From Salinibacter ruber DSM 13855 (lineage in GTDB: Bacteria > Bacteroidota > Rhodothermia > Rhodothermales > Salinibacteraceae), in the NCBI RefSeq assembly GCF_000013045.1, contig NC_007677.1:2666001-2730000 (forward strand): a stretch of DNA of 64,000 bases, in the 5' to 3' direction. The position numbers were made by a program, and so were the translations under genes. Positions 44,566 to 52,011 of this stretch are shown piece by piece. The notes below the pieces were generated by a model. It was not told where the DNA came from and did no database searches. It saw only the letters and a program-made list of their open reading frames with translations. Numbering within the stretch: position 1 is the stretch's first letter; each line of letters starts with the position of its first letter.

Positions 44566-45819
44566 CTGGCTACCGGACAGTTTTTCGAATCCCTGCTAAA
44601 GTAGAAGAAGGCCGTTGCCCTCGGCGGACAGACCGTTGAGGTTGTGGTGAGCCAATCACCGAACCTCCCGTTCCAGCCCGCCAATGAGCAACAGCCTTCT
44701 CATCCAACGTAAAATGGAGTCGACGCTTTCCCAACTGCTTCCCGAGGCGCTGGCTACCCGGCGCCGCGCTCTGGCACAGATGATCACCGGATTGCATCTG
44801 GCCGAGCATGTTCATCTTTCGAAGGTGGCCGGTCGGATTGCTGGGACGGCCCAACTGGAAAGCAAGACGCGCCACTTGCGGCGATTTCTTGGAAACGAAA
44901 ACGTTGATCCTGAGCGATTCTACAGCCCGGTTCGAGACCGCCTGATTGAGTGGGCGGCCCAGGGAGCAGAAACGCAGGGGAGCGGCCCGATTCGACTTCT
45001 GGTCGACACGGTGGAGCTTTCCGGAGAGCGGCAGGTGCTTATGGCTGGGATTGCTTATCGCCGAAGAGCCCTTCCGATCTGCTGGGAAACGTACCGACGG
45101 GAAGGAGTCACGAACGCTGAGCAGCAGATATCCCTGCTCAAAGCGCTTGTGGGCCGGTTTCCCGACGAAGCAGAGGTTGTGGTCGTAGGCGACGGGGCGT
45201 TTCATTCCACTGATCTGATGGACTTTATAGAGGATCAGGGATGGCATTTTTGCCTGCGGCTCCACGCAGACACCTACATCCGCTCCTTCAAAGATTCCTC
45301 CAAAGGCTTTCCCAAGGAAGGGACCTGGAAACAGCTTCGAGATCTGGTTCCGGAGGAAGGAGAACGACGATACCTGCAAGACGTCATCGTGACGAAAGAC
45401 AACGAATACGGCCCCGTGGGTCTCGCCCTTTGCCAAGCCGAAGATGAGGACGATCCGTGACTGATCTGTACCGACCGGGAAGCCAGCTACGCAACGATCC
45501 GCACTTACAGCCGCCGGATGTGGATCGAACAGTTGTTTGCGGATTTGGAAGACGGAGGCTTCCATTTGAACCGGAGCCGGATCTATCCACCAGAGCGGCT
45601 CTCGCGGCTGGTGATGGCTCTTTCGTGGACGTACGTCTGGCTCCTGCATGTCGGTGCATGGATGGTCAAGCGGGGCTTTCGGTCAAAGGTCGACAGAACT
45701 GGTCGTCGAGATCGAAGCTACGTGGAGCTCGGGCGGCGGTGGCTTCAGCGGTGTTTGACCAATCAGATTCCTCTCCGAATCGGAATCCGGCCCTATTTCT
45801 GAAGCTGTCCGGTAGCCAG
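44566..45819. mobile_element. IS4-like insertion sequence, 1254 bp
   Basis: CTGGCTACCGGACAG (44566-44580) and its perfect reverse complement CTGTCCGGTAGCCAG (45805-45819) are terminal inverted repeats. They are flanked by 9-bp direct target duplications and enclose one transposase reading frame. The perfect duplication indicates a recent insertion, between murB and a toxin-antitoxin pair. Confidence 0.9.
44684..45802 (+). pseudogene. IS4-like DDE transposase interrupted by an in-frame TGA
   Basis: The reading frame of 373 codons carries LLVDTVEL (first acidic residue), VVVGDGAFHS (second), and RRMWIEQLFADLEDGGFHL, the conserved Y/M-x-x-E-x-LF region with the catalytic glutamate. Codon 259 (TGA, 45458-45460) interrupts it, and the frame continues unchanged on both sides: DDP-stop-LICTDRE, where related transposases have tryptophan. 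A TGG to TGA change explains it. The protein would lose its catalytic glutamate domain, so transposition would need readthrough (the next base is C, a leaky context) or another copy acting in trans. Confidence 0.8.
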
Positions 45820-45828
45820 TCAAGACCA
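45820..45828. repeat. Target-site duplication, right copy (TCAAGACCA)
   Basis: This is the right-hand partner of the duplication at 44557-44565. Confidence 0.8.
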
Positions 45829-45933
45829 ATTAGGCCGAGGGTACATGCGCCGACGGGCGTAAGCCTCCGCTTTCTTTTTGGGCCCCACTGGCAGACGAGT
45901 TGACAGGTCGATTTGAACAACTGGACCGAGACC

Positions 45934-46167
45934 ATGACGAAACTGATGGAGCGGCTCATTGGCCGACTGAAACGCCTTCCCGAGACGCAGCAAGATCGAT
46001 ATGCCGCCGCGTACCTTGCGGAGCTGGACGACGATCAGCGATGGGAAGAGCTCTTTGCCCAGACCACCGACGAAGAGTGGCAGAAAATCGCCTCGAAGGC
46101 TCGAACGGAGGCGAGGAAAGAAGAGTCGGTTCCGCTTGAGGAGTTTCTGGGGAGCAACGAATCGTGA
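45934..46167 (+). CDS. Antitoxin of a type II toxin-antitoxin pair
   Basis: The small 77-residue acidic protein (MTKLMERLIGRLKRLPETQQDRYAAAYLAELDDDQRWEELF..., positions 45934 on) has a helical N-terminal half and an unstructured C-terminal half, as in antitoxins whose tail wraps the toxin. The pattern ALEELExxxRWxELFxxs is typical of antitoxins paired with this RelE/ParE subfamily. Its stop overlaps the GTG start of the toxin by 4 bp (GTGA), the usual translational coupling. A TTG seven codons upstream is an alternative start. The IS inserted about 105 bp upstream may have displaced its promoter. Confidence 0.7.
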   Translation: MTKLMERLIGRLKRLPETQQDRYAAAYLAELDDDQRWEELFAQTTDEEWQKIASKARTEARKEESVPLEEFLGSNES

Positions 46168-46436
46168 CCTCATCCACGACCGAGCAGTTCCGAACACTGT
46201 TCACTGATCTCCCAGCCGACGTGCAGAAGCAAGCACGATCGAAATTCTCGATGTGGCTGGACAATCCCCATCATCCCAGTCTTCACTTCAAGAAGGTCTC
46301 ACCGAACGAACCGGTGTGATCAGTACGGATCAATCGCTCGTACCGCGCTCTCGGGATCCGAGAGGAGGATCACATCGAATGGTTCTGGATTGGCGATCAC
46401 GATGAGTATGACCGAGTGCTGTCCCGGCTGCAGTAG
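46164..46436 (+). pseudogene. RelE/ParE-superfamily toxin with an in-frame TGA
   Basis: From the GTG at 46164 the frame reads TTEQFRTLFTDLPADVQKQA and HPSLHFKKVSPNEPV, then TGA at codon 52 (46317-46319), then SVRINRSYRALGIREEDHIEWFWIGDHDEYDRVL to the stop at 46434. Homologous toxins have PVWSVRI at this place, so the TGA replaces a tryptophan codon (TGG). The C-terminal half, with the active-site arginines and WFWIGxHxEYD, is lost unless the stop is read through. Loss of toxin activity with a kept antitoxin is the simplest explanation. Confidence 0.72.
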
Positions 46437-46505
46437 GAGTTCAGAGTGAAGCCCAGCATTTCGACGACCAACCCTATCCGACAATTGAGGCGCGGGCGTT
46501 CTGAA

Positions 46506-46577
46506 AGGATGGAAGGCTGGAAGCATAGATGAGGGAAGACGCCTTCACACTTTCATACATCCCCCCTCCACCCTTAC
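46506..46577. repeat. Paired inverted array F (GGATGGAAGG type)
   Basis: The left arm (about 46506-46542, AAAGGATGGAAGGCTGGAAG) and right arm (about 46541-46577, with TTTCATACATCCCCCCTCCA) are imperfect reverse complements meeting at GAAGACGCCTTC. The right arm contains the stop codon of the ADP-ribosylglycohydrolase gene (46574-46576). It has the same layout as arrays A-E with a third sequence type. Confidence 0.5.
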
Positions 46578-47551
46578 GAGAGAGCACCGGCAAGCGCCCG
46601 GGCCTCCGCTTCGAGACGGTCAAACGCCTCCAGGCCCTCCCCCCACTCGTCGGGAAAGGCCGACCAGCCGTGCAGCGCGCCCAGCATGGCCCCCATCATC
46701 GCCCCGGTGGTGTCGGCGTCGCCCCCGACGTTGATGCCGGAGAGCAGTGTGTTTTCCAGGAGGTGGGCGCGGCGCGCAACCATCGCACACGCGAACGGCC
46801 AGGCCTCGTCCGCACGAATCCCCACCCCGTCGCACGCGTCCCCGAGGTTGAGTGGAAAGGCGTCGAGGTGGTCCGCGAGGGCCTCCAGGCGGCCCGATAC
46901 GCGATCGTCGCCGTCGAGCCGCCCCTCCGCCCACGCCGTCGCGTCGACCAGCCGCTCCCAGAAGGCCGCGCGGTCGAACGCATCGGGCGTCCAGCCCAGC
47001 AGCGTGTGGACGGCCACTGCCTGCCCCCACCCGGCCGCCAGGGCCGCCGGATGCCGGTGGGTGACGGCCAGCACCGGACGAATGGCCTCGAAGGCCGCCT
47101 CGCGATCAAGGTCCCGGGCCGCCCACCACACGCCGAGCGGGGCCGCCCGCATCGCGGCGCCGTCGGTCGGCCGGTCGGGCACGCCCGCCTCGGCGGGCGG
47201 CGTGCCGTCGGCCAGCCGGTCGACGGCGGTGGTGGTGGTCTCGCCCCAGCGCCGGGCCTCGGGCCGGAGGGCAACGTACTCGTCCGCGACGGCGGCCGGC
47301 CACGCGTCCGGCGACGCGGGGTGGTCGGTGAGGGCCCGCACAAGTGCGAACGTCATCTGCGTGTCGTCGGTCCACTGCCCGGCGCCTAGATCCCCCCGCT
47401 GGTCGTCGTCCCGGTACTCTTTGATGCCCTTGTAGTAGGTGCGCACGTTGGCGTGGCTGAGGCCCTCGACGGGCATGCCCAGCGCGTCGCCGACGGCGGT
47501 GCCGAGAAGCGCCCCGGCAATGGAATCGGAAGGGGGAGGCGTGGTGCTCAT
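46574..47551 (-). CDS. ADP-ribosylglycohydrolase family protein (ARH/DraG-like)
   Basis: The 325-residue product has GALLGTAVGDALGMPVEG, GQWTDDTQMTFAL (the metal-binding TDD residues) and late GGDADTTGAMMGAMLGALHG, the three metal-site blocks of ARH enzymes, which remove ADP-ribose from proteins or small molecules using two Mg ions. All acidic ligands are present. It is divergent from ccmB, with a shared 153-bp promoter region. A link to the nearby toxin is not supported by anything but proximity. Confidence 0.88.
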   Translation of the reverse strand: MSTTPPPSDSIAGALLGTAVGDALGMPVEGLSHANVRTYYKGIKEYRDDDQRGDLGAGQWTDDTQMTFALVRALTDHPASPDAWPAAVADEYVALRPEARRWGETTTTAVDRLADGTPPAEAGVPDRPTDGAAMRAAPLGVWWAARDLDREAAFEAIRPVLAVTHRHPAALAAGWGQAVAVHTLLGWTPDAFDRAAFWERLVDATAWAEGRLDGDDRVSGRLEALADHLDAFPLNLGDACDGVGIRADEAWPFACAMVARRAHLLENTLLSGINVGGDADTTGAMMGAMLGALHGWSAFPDEWGEGLEAFDRLEAEARALAGALS

Positions 47552-47704
47552 GAGGCGGGCGGCGCAATCCGTGAACAGGGCCGAACAGGAGACGGAGGGG
47601 AGCGGAGGGGCAGTCGATTTTCCGTGCCCGCATCGCTATTTTGGTCGCTCCCTTCGAAACGAAGGGACACGGTCGCGTTCCACTTCTCGTCGTCTTTGCG
47701 TCCC

Positions 47705-48373
47705 ATGGATTGGCTCGCCGGCGCCTGGTCGGTGTTTCGGAAGGACCTGCGCACCGAGCTGCGCAGCCGGTACGCGGCGAATACGCTTCTCCTGTTCGCC
47801 CTTGCGGCCCTCCTCCTCGTGGCGTTCGCCGTGGGGCCGCAGCCCCTGAGCGCCCGGGTGCGGGCCGCGCTCTTGTGGATCGTCCTCCTCTTCGCGGCCT
47901 CGATTGGGCTGGGGCGGTCGTTCGTGGCGGAGCACGAGGGCGGCACCGCGCTCCTGCTCCGGCTCCACACGCGGGCCAGCATGGTGTTCGCCGGCAAGCT
48001 GCTGTTCAACTTTGGCCTGGTGGCACTTCTGACCCTCGTCGCCACCGGCGTCTTCCTGCTGCTGCTCGGCGTCTCCGTCGGGACGCCGAGCCTGTTTGCG
48101 GGCACGCTTGCGATCGGCGCCCTCGGCCTGACCGGCGCGACGACACTGCTGTCGGCCCTCGTGGCCCGCGCCTCCCGCGGCGGCCCGCTCCTGCCGGTGC
48201 TTCTGCTGCCGGTGCTGGTGCCGGTGCTGGTGTCGGGGGTGGGGGCCACGCGCAAGGCGCTCCTCGGCCAGCGGTGGGTCGCGGCGCAGGACGAGCTCCT
48301 CACGCTCGTGGGGTTTGCCGGGGCCACCCTCTCCGCGGCCGTGGTGCTGTTCGACTACGTATGGGCCGAGTAA
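47705..48373 (+). CDS. ccmB: Cytochrome c maturation heme exporter subunit CcmB
   Basis: This 222-residue protein with six hydrophobic helices starts MDWLAGAWSVFRKDLRTELRSRY, the CcmB opening (KDLxxExRxR). It contains ASIGLGRSFVAEHEGGTALLLR and the LLPVLLLPVLVPVLV helix. CcmB is the membrane part of the CcmAB transporter that releases holo-CcmE. It starts the cluster ccmB-ccmC-ccmD-like-ccmE. The ATPase subunit gene ccmA, usually just upstream, is not in this window. The start ATG at 47705 fits the family start. Confidence 0.88.
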   Translation: MDWLAGAWSVFRKDLRTELRSRYAANTLLLFALAALLLVAFAVGPQPLSARVRAALLWIVLLFAASIGLGRSFVAEHEGGTALLLRLHTRASMVFAGKLLFNFGLVALLTLVATGVFLLLLGVSVGTPSLFAGTLAIGALGLTGATTLLSALVARASRGGPLLPVLLLPVLVPVLVSGVGATRKALLGQRWVAAQDELLTLVGFAGATLSAAVVLFDYVWAE

Positions 48374-48478
48374 CCCGCCGCTTTGAACGTTGAGCGAATT
48401 CAGAGGCGCCTCCGGAAGTCCCCACTTTGGGGGACGTATCAGGCGATGACATCCTTACTCACGTTCCCTCGCTGCGTC

Positions 48479-49231
48479 ATGTCGTCCCCCGCACAGCCCC
48501 CGTTTCCGGTTGGCCGTCGCCTGTACCGCGTCGTGCGAGGCGTCGTGGTGGTGACGCTGACCGGCATCCTTGCCGCCGGCTTCCTGGGCGAGATTCCGCA
48601 GTTGGACATCCTCGAACAGTCGGCGCGCAACCTGTATTTCCACGTGCCGATGTGGTTTACGCTCATGGCGGCGACGATCGTCTCGGCGTATCACTCGGCC
48701 CAGTACCTTCGGAGCGGCGACCGCATTCGCGACCTCCGCGCCCGGGAGGCGGCCCGGCTGGGCCTCATTTTCGGTGGGCTCGGCATCATAACGGGCATGG
48801 TGTGGGCCCGCTTCACCTGGTACGAAGGCACCGGGGTCTGGTGGAATTTTGACCCGAAGCAGTCGATGGCGGCGGTCCTCCTGCTCATCTACGCCGGGTA
48901 CTTCGTCCTGCGCGACGCCATCGACGCCCCGCGGACGCGAGGGCGCATCGCGGCGGTCTACAACCTGTTCGCAGTCGTGACGATGCCCTTCCTGCTCTAC
49001 ATCCTGCCCCGTCAGATGCCGAGCCTCCACCCCGGCGGGGAGGGCAGCCCGGCCTTCAGCCAGACGGACCTCGCCCCGGCCATGCGCTGGGTCTTCTACC
49101 CCTCCGTCCTGGCCTTTTTGGGGCTCTGCTGGCTCCTGTACACGCAGCGGGTGCGCCTGGCCTGGCTCCAGGAGGTCCTGCGGCAAAAGGCCCTCGGGGC
49201 GGCCCACGACGATGAGGGCGCCGGCCGCTGA
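48479..49231 (+). CDS. ccmC: Cytochrome c maturation heme-handling protein CcmC
   Basis: This 250-residue membrane protein has ARNLYFHVPMWFT (the conserved histidine), AARLGLIFGGLGIITGMVWARFTWYEGTGVWWNFDPKQSMAAVLLLIYAGYF (the WWxxDxxQ heme-handling segment) and NLFAVVTMPFLLYILPRQMPSLHP with a second histidine. CcmC loads heme onto CcmE. The tryptophan-rich motif is WWNFDPKQ rather than WxWD, a minor variation. The start was taken at the ATG of MSSPAQPP. It follows ccmB by 105 bp that contain a single TTTGAACGTTGAGCG unit like those in arrays A-E. Confidence 0.9.
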   Translation: MSSPAQPPFPVGRRLYRVVRGVVVVTLTGILAAGFLGEIPQLDILEQSARNLYFHVPMWFTLMAATIVSAYHSAQYLRSGDRIRDLRAREAARLGLIFGGLGIITGMVWARFTWYEGTGVWWNFDPKQSMAAVLLLIYAGYFVLRDAIDAPRTRGRIAAVYNLFAVVTMPFLLYILPRQMPSLHPGGEGSPAFSQTDLAPAMRWVFYPSVLAFLGLCWLLYTQRVRLAWLQEVLRQKALGAAHDDEGAGR

Positions 49232-49289
49232 CGCCCGCGGCCCCAGTCCGGTTCTGTTCTTCGATCCACCCCGCCGTCTCCGCTGCGTC

Positions 49290-49571
49290 ATGACGATTCA
49301 TCCCCTCCGGCCCTCCGATCCGCCCGCCCTCCGGCCGGAGCAGGAGCGCCCGGACACGACCGCGGTCTACGATAGCACATGGACGGAACAGCCCGACGCC
49401 GCCGCCCCGGACGGGCTGGACCGCATCATGGGCCAGGACGGCAAGATTTACGTCGTGCTCGCCGTCGTGCTGCTGATCTGGATCGGGGTGGTGGCGCTCC
49501 TCTTCCGGACCGACCGTCGGATTGAGCGCCTGGAACGGCGCATCGACCGGTCCATTTCAGAAGACGAGTAG
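49290..49571 (+). CDS. CcmD-like small membrane protein with N-terminal extension
   Basis: The 93-residue product has one transmembrane helix (IYVVLAVVLLIWIGVVALLF) followed by a basic helix RRIERLERRIDR. This is the CcmD layout, which stabilises CcmC and CcmE. Classical CcmD has about 40-70 residues, while here an acidic, proline-rich N-terminal stretch of about 50 residues precedes the helix. An internal Met at GLDRIMGQDGKI would give the short form. Its position between ccmC and ccmE supports the role. Sequence conservation in CcmD is weak, so the assignment rests mostly on order and topology. Confidence 0.65.
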   Translation: MTIHPLRPSDPPALRPEQERPDTTAVYDSTWTEQPDAAAPDGLDRIMGQDGKIYVVLAVVLLIWIGVVALLFRTDRRIERLERRIDRSISEDE

Positions 49572-49598
49572 TTTTGCACCCTCATTCCCTGTGTCCCC

Positions 49599-50030
49599 AT
49601 GAAGTGGAAGACCATCCTCGGCCTGGCCGGCATGATTGGCTTCGGCACCCTCCTGTTCGTCAACTTTGGCAGCCAGGTGGGCGGGTACATGAACTTTGAG
49701 CAGGCCGCCCGCACCGGGGCCACGGCCCACGTGGTCGGCACGTGGGCGGAGGACCGTCCCACGAGCTACGACCGCATGCAGAACGTCTTCACCTTTTACA
49801 TGCGCGACGAGGACGGGACGGTCCGAAAGGTGCGGTACAACAACCCGAAGCCGGCCAACTTTGAGGAGGCCGAGCAGGTGGTCGTGGAGGGGCGAAACCA
49901 GGACGGCACGTTCGTGGCCGAAAACATCCTCGTGAAATGCCCTTCGAAGTACAACGACGCGCAGGGCCTGAAGCAGAAGGCAAGCCGGTCGTCCCAAGAG
50001 ACGCCCCCTACGTCTTCTACGCCGCAGTAG
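49599..50030 (+). CDS. ccmE: Cytochrome c maturation heme chaperone CcmE, CxxxY type
   Basis: The 143-residue protein has an N-terminal membrane anchor, the OB-fold core (TFYMRDEDGTVRKVRYNNPKPANFEEAEQVVVEGRNQDGTFVAENILVKC) and the heme-attachment motif. In most CcmE the histidine of HxxxY binds heme covalently; here the motif is CPSKY (Cys114, Tyr118). Such CxxxY proteins are known from archaea and some bacteria such as Desulfovibrio, where the Ccm system also lacks CcmH. No ccmF, ccmG or ccmH lies in this window. The polar Ser/Thr/Gln tail after the motif is unremarkable. Confidence 0.88.
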   Translation: MKWKTILGLAGMIGFGTLLFVNFGSQVGGYMNFEQAARTGATAHVVGTWAEDRPTSYDRMQNVFTFYMRDEDGTVRKVRYNNPKPANFEEAEQVVVEGRNQDGTFVAENILVKCPSKYNDAQGLKQKASRSSQETPPTSSTPQ

Positions 50031-50040
50031 CCCTTCCCCT

Positions 50041-50478
50041 GTGCCCCCGTTCAGACTCGGCGCTGTCCTGCTCGCCCTGACGCTTCCGATCGTGGCCGAG
50101 GCCCAGTCGCTGCCCGACAATCCCCTTTCCGACTGCCCCGACACGCCCAATTGCGAGCGTGTGGCGCGCGGATACGAGGCTTCGCCGGACACGCTGTACG
50201 CGGCCGCCGAGCGGGCCCTCGAATCACTGGGCCCCGTCACGCTCCGTCGGCCCGATTCGTCTGCCGCCCGTCGGCTGGAGGCGGTGTACCGGGTGGCCCT
50301 AATTTTTAAGGACGACGTGGCCGTGGCCGTCCGGGCCCGGGACGGCGGCGGCAGCGCCCTGTACGTCCGCAGCGCAAGCCGGGTGGGGCACAGCGACCTC
50401 GGCGTCAACCGGCGCCGCGTCGACCGATTCCTGGAGGCGGTCGGGGCCGCCCTCCGCGACGCGTCGTCCACGTCGTAG
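50041..50478 (+). CDS. DUF1499 family protein
   Basis: The 145-residue product starts at GTG and has a signal peptide (LGAVLLALTLPIVAEAQ). The DUF1499 core carries LPDNPLSDCPDTPNCE (a Cys pair) and ends with SASRVGHSDLGVNRRRVDRFLEAV, the conserved C-terminal SRxGxxDxGxNRxRI block of the family. The function is unknown. It follows ccmE by 10 bp and is probably in the same transcript, but no role in cytochrome maturation is known for the family. It is convergent with mgtE. Confidence 0.8.
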   Translation: MPPFRLGAVLLALTLPIVAEAQSLPDNPLSDCPDTPNCERVARGYEASPDTLYAAAERALESLGPVTLRRPDSSAARRLEAVYRVALIFKDDVAVAVRARDGGGSALYVRSASRVGHSDLGVNRRRVDRFLEAVGAALRDASSTS

Positions 50479-50514
50479 CGTACGACCGCCATGGCGCGTA
50501 CAACCGCCACGGCC
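50479..50514. repeat. Imperfect 18-bp tandem repeat between DUF1499 gene and mgtE
   Basis: CGTACGACCGCCATGGCG (50479-50496) and CGTACAACCGCCACGGCC (50497-50514) are consecutive copies. They fill the gap between the two convergent genes and could fold into hairpins that separate the transcripts. Confidence 0.55.
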
Positions 50515-50522
50515 GGGGCGGC

Positions 50523-51941
50523 CTACAGGTAGAGCGCCGTGGCGATGAGGAAGTAGATGGCCAGCCCCATGATGTCGTTGAGGGTCGTGACGAACGGCCC
50601 CATCGCGCTGGCCGGGTCCACCCCCAGCCACGTCAGCAGAAAGGGAATCAGCGCGCCGTTGGTGGTCGCCACCAGGCTCACGGACAGCATCGTCAGGCTG
50701 AGGGTCGCCACGAGCATCGTCACGTCCCCCATGCCGAGCAGGGCCACCGTTCCGCAGAGCAGCCCCGCCACGACGATGCCGTTGAGCAGGGCCACGAGCA
50801 TCTCCTTCCCGATGCGCTTGAAGGCGTCGGACAGCCAGAGCTCCCCCGCCCCGAGGCCCTGCACGGCGATGGCCGCGCTCTGGACCGCGGCGTTCCCCCC
50901 CATGGCCGTCACGACGGGAATGAACGTGGCGAGGACCACGGCCTGTTGAAGCGTGGCTTCGAAGGCCCCGATGACGGTGCCGGACAGCCCCGACCCCACG
51001 AGCCCCACGATCAGCCACGGCAGGCGCCCCCGGCTCACCTGGACCGCCGAGTCGACGGTCTCCTCCTCCCCGGTGAGGCCGCTCATGAGCTGCATGTCCT
51101 CCTCCGCCTCGTCGCGGATGACGTCCACCACGTCGTCAATGGTGATGCGGCCCATCATCCGGCCCGTGTCGTTGACCACCGGCACGGACACGAGGTCGTA
51201 CCGCTGCACGACGCGGCCCACCTCCTCCTGGTCCACCCGGGGCGCAACCGAGATAAAGTCGGCGTCCATGACGTCGCGGACCTTCACCGCCCCCGCAGAG
51301 AGCAGCAGTTGCTTGAGCGAGAGGGTGCCGAGGAGCGTCCCCGCCTCGTCCACGACGTAGGCCGTATACACATCGTCCACGTCGGCGGCGCTGCGCCGGA
51401 CCGCCTCGGTGGCCTCCTGCAGGGTCTGGTCCGGAGCAAGGGCCACGTACTCGCGGGCCATGATGCCGCCGGCCGTCTCCTCGCCGTACTCCAGCAGCTC
51501 GGTCAGGTCCGCCGCGTCCTCCAGGTCGGGCAGCACCTCCAGGGCCACCCGGTCCGGCAGGTCGGCGAGCACGTCCGCCGCGTCGTCGGTGTCGAGCGCG
51601 TCGATCAGGTCGATGAGGGTGTCCGGCCGCAGGTCGTCCAGCAGCGCCGCCCGCACTGCATCCTCCATCTCCGCGAGCACGTCGGCGCCCATCTCCGGCG
51701 GGAGCCACCGAAAGAGGCGGCCGGCCTCCGCGTCCGGCAGGCGGCGAAGCAGCAGGGCCACGTCGGCCGGATAGAGGTCGGCGACCAGGTTGAGCACCAT
51801 CCCGCGCTGCTGCTCCGTCAGCAGGGTGGCGATGTCGTCCACGACCGACTCGTCGACCTCCAGCAGGCCGCTGTACGGCGGCCCGTCGGAGGCGGCCGGC
51901 GATCGCGAGGACGACGAGGGAGACGGGTCGGAGGCGGGCAT
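50523..51941 (-). CDS. mgtE: Magnesium transporter MgtE
   Basis: The 472-residue product has an N domain of repeated acidic helices (LPPEMGADVLAEME, DDAADVLADLPD), two CBS domains (about 150-270) and a membrane domain with five helices containing the selectivity segment FIPVVTAMGGNAAVQSAAIAVQGL. The order and length are those of MgtE, a Mg-gated Mg channel in the inner membrane. Cytosolic Mg binding to the N and CBS domains closes the pore. No magnesium riboswitch is apparent in the short gap to rsmA. The start at 51941 fits. Confidence 0.93.
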   Translation of the reverse strand: MPASDPSPSSSSRSPAASDGPPYSGLLEVDESVVDDIATLLTEQQRGMVLNLVADLYPADVALLLRRLPDAEAGRLFRWLPPEMGADVLAEMEDAVRAALLDDLRPDTLIDLIDALDTDDAADVLADLPDRVALEVLPDLEDAADLTELLEYGEETAGGIMAREYVALAPDQTLQEATEAVRRSAADVDDVYTAYVVDEAGTLLGTLSLKQLLLSAGAVKVRDVMDADFISVAPRVDQEEVGRVVQRYDLVSVPVVNDTGRMMGRITIDDVVDVIRDEAEEDMQLMSGLTGEEETVDSAVQVSRGRLPWLIVGLVGSGLSGTVIGAFEATLQQAVVLATFIPVVTAMGGNAAVQSAAIAVQGLGAGELWLSDAFKRIGKEMLVALLNGIVVAGLLCGTVALLGMGDVTMLVATLSLTMLSVSLVATTNGALIPFLLTWLGVDPASAMGPFVTTLNDIMGLAIYFLIATALYL

Positions 51942-52011
51942 GGCGCGACGGCGACTGGGCAGGATTCAAATCCGGTCCGTTCCGCAAACGGGTCGACCCC
52001 AGAGGTGTGCG

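Noticed and set aside
44570-45649. A 359-codon minus-strand frame across the insertion sequence
   Set aside because: It is antisense to a transposase with clear DDE motifs, and its product has no recognisable domain.
44684-46436. A changed genetic code with UGA as tryptophan
   Set aside because: TGA serves as the terminal stop of several intact genes in the window (for example the methylthioribose-kinase partner at 2817 and the VWA gene), so global reassignment is not tenable.
45934-47551. A functional link between the toxin-antitoxin pair and the ADP-ribosylglycohydrolase (as in DarTG)
   Set aside because: The toxin is RelE/ParE-like, not an ADP-ribosyltransferase, the genes are on opposite strands, and the hydrolase is not a macrodomain protein.
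51942-52011. Magnesium riboswitch before mgtE
   Set aside because: The gap is only 70 bp and shows no long conserved stem structure.
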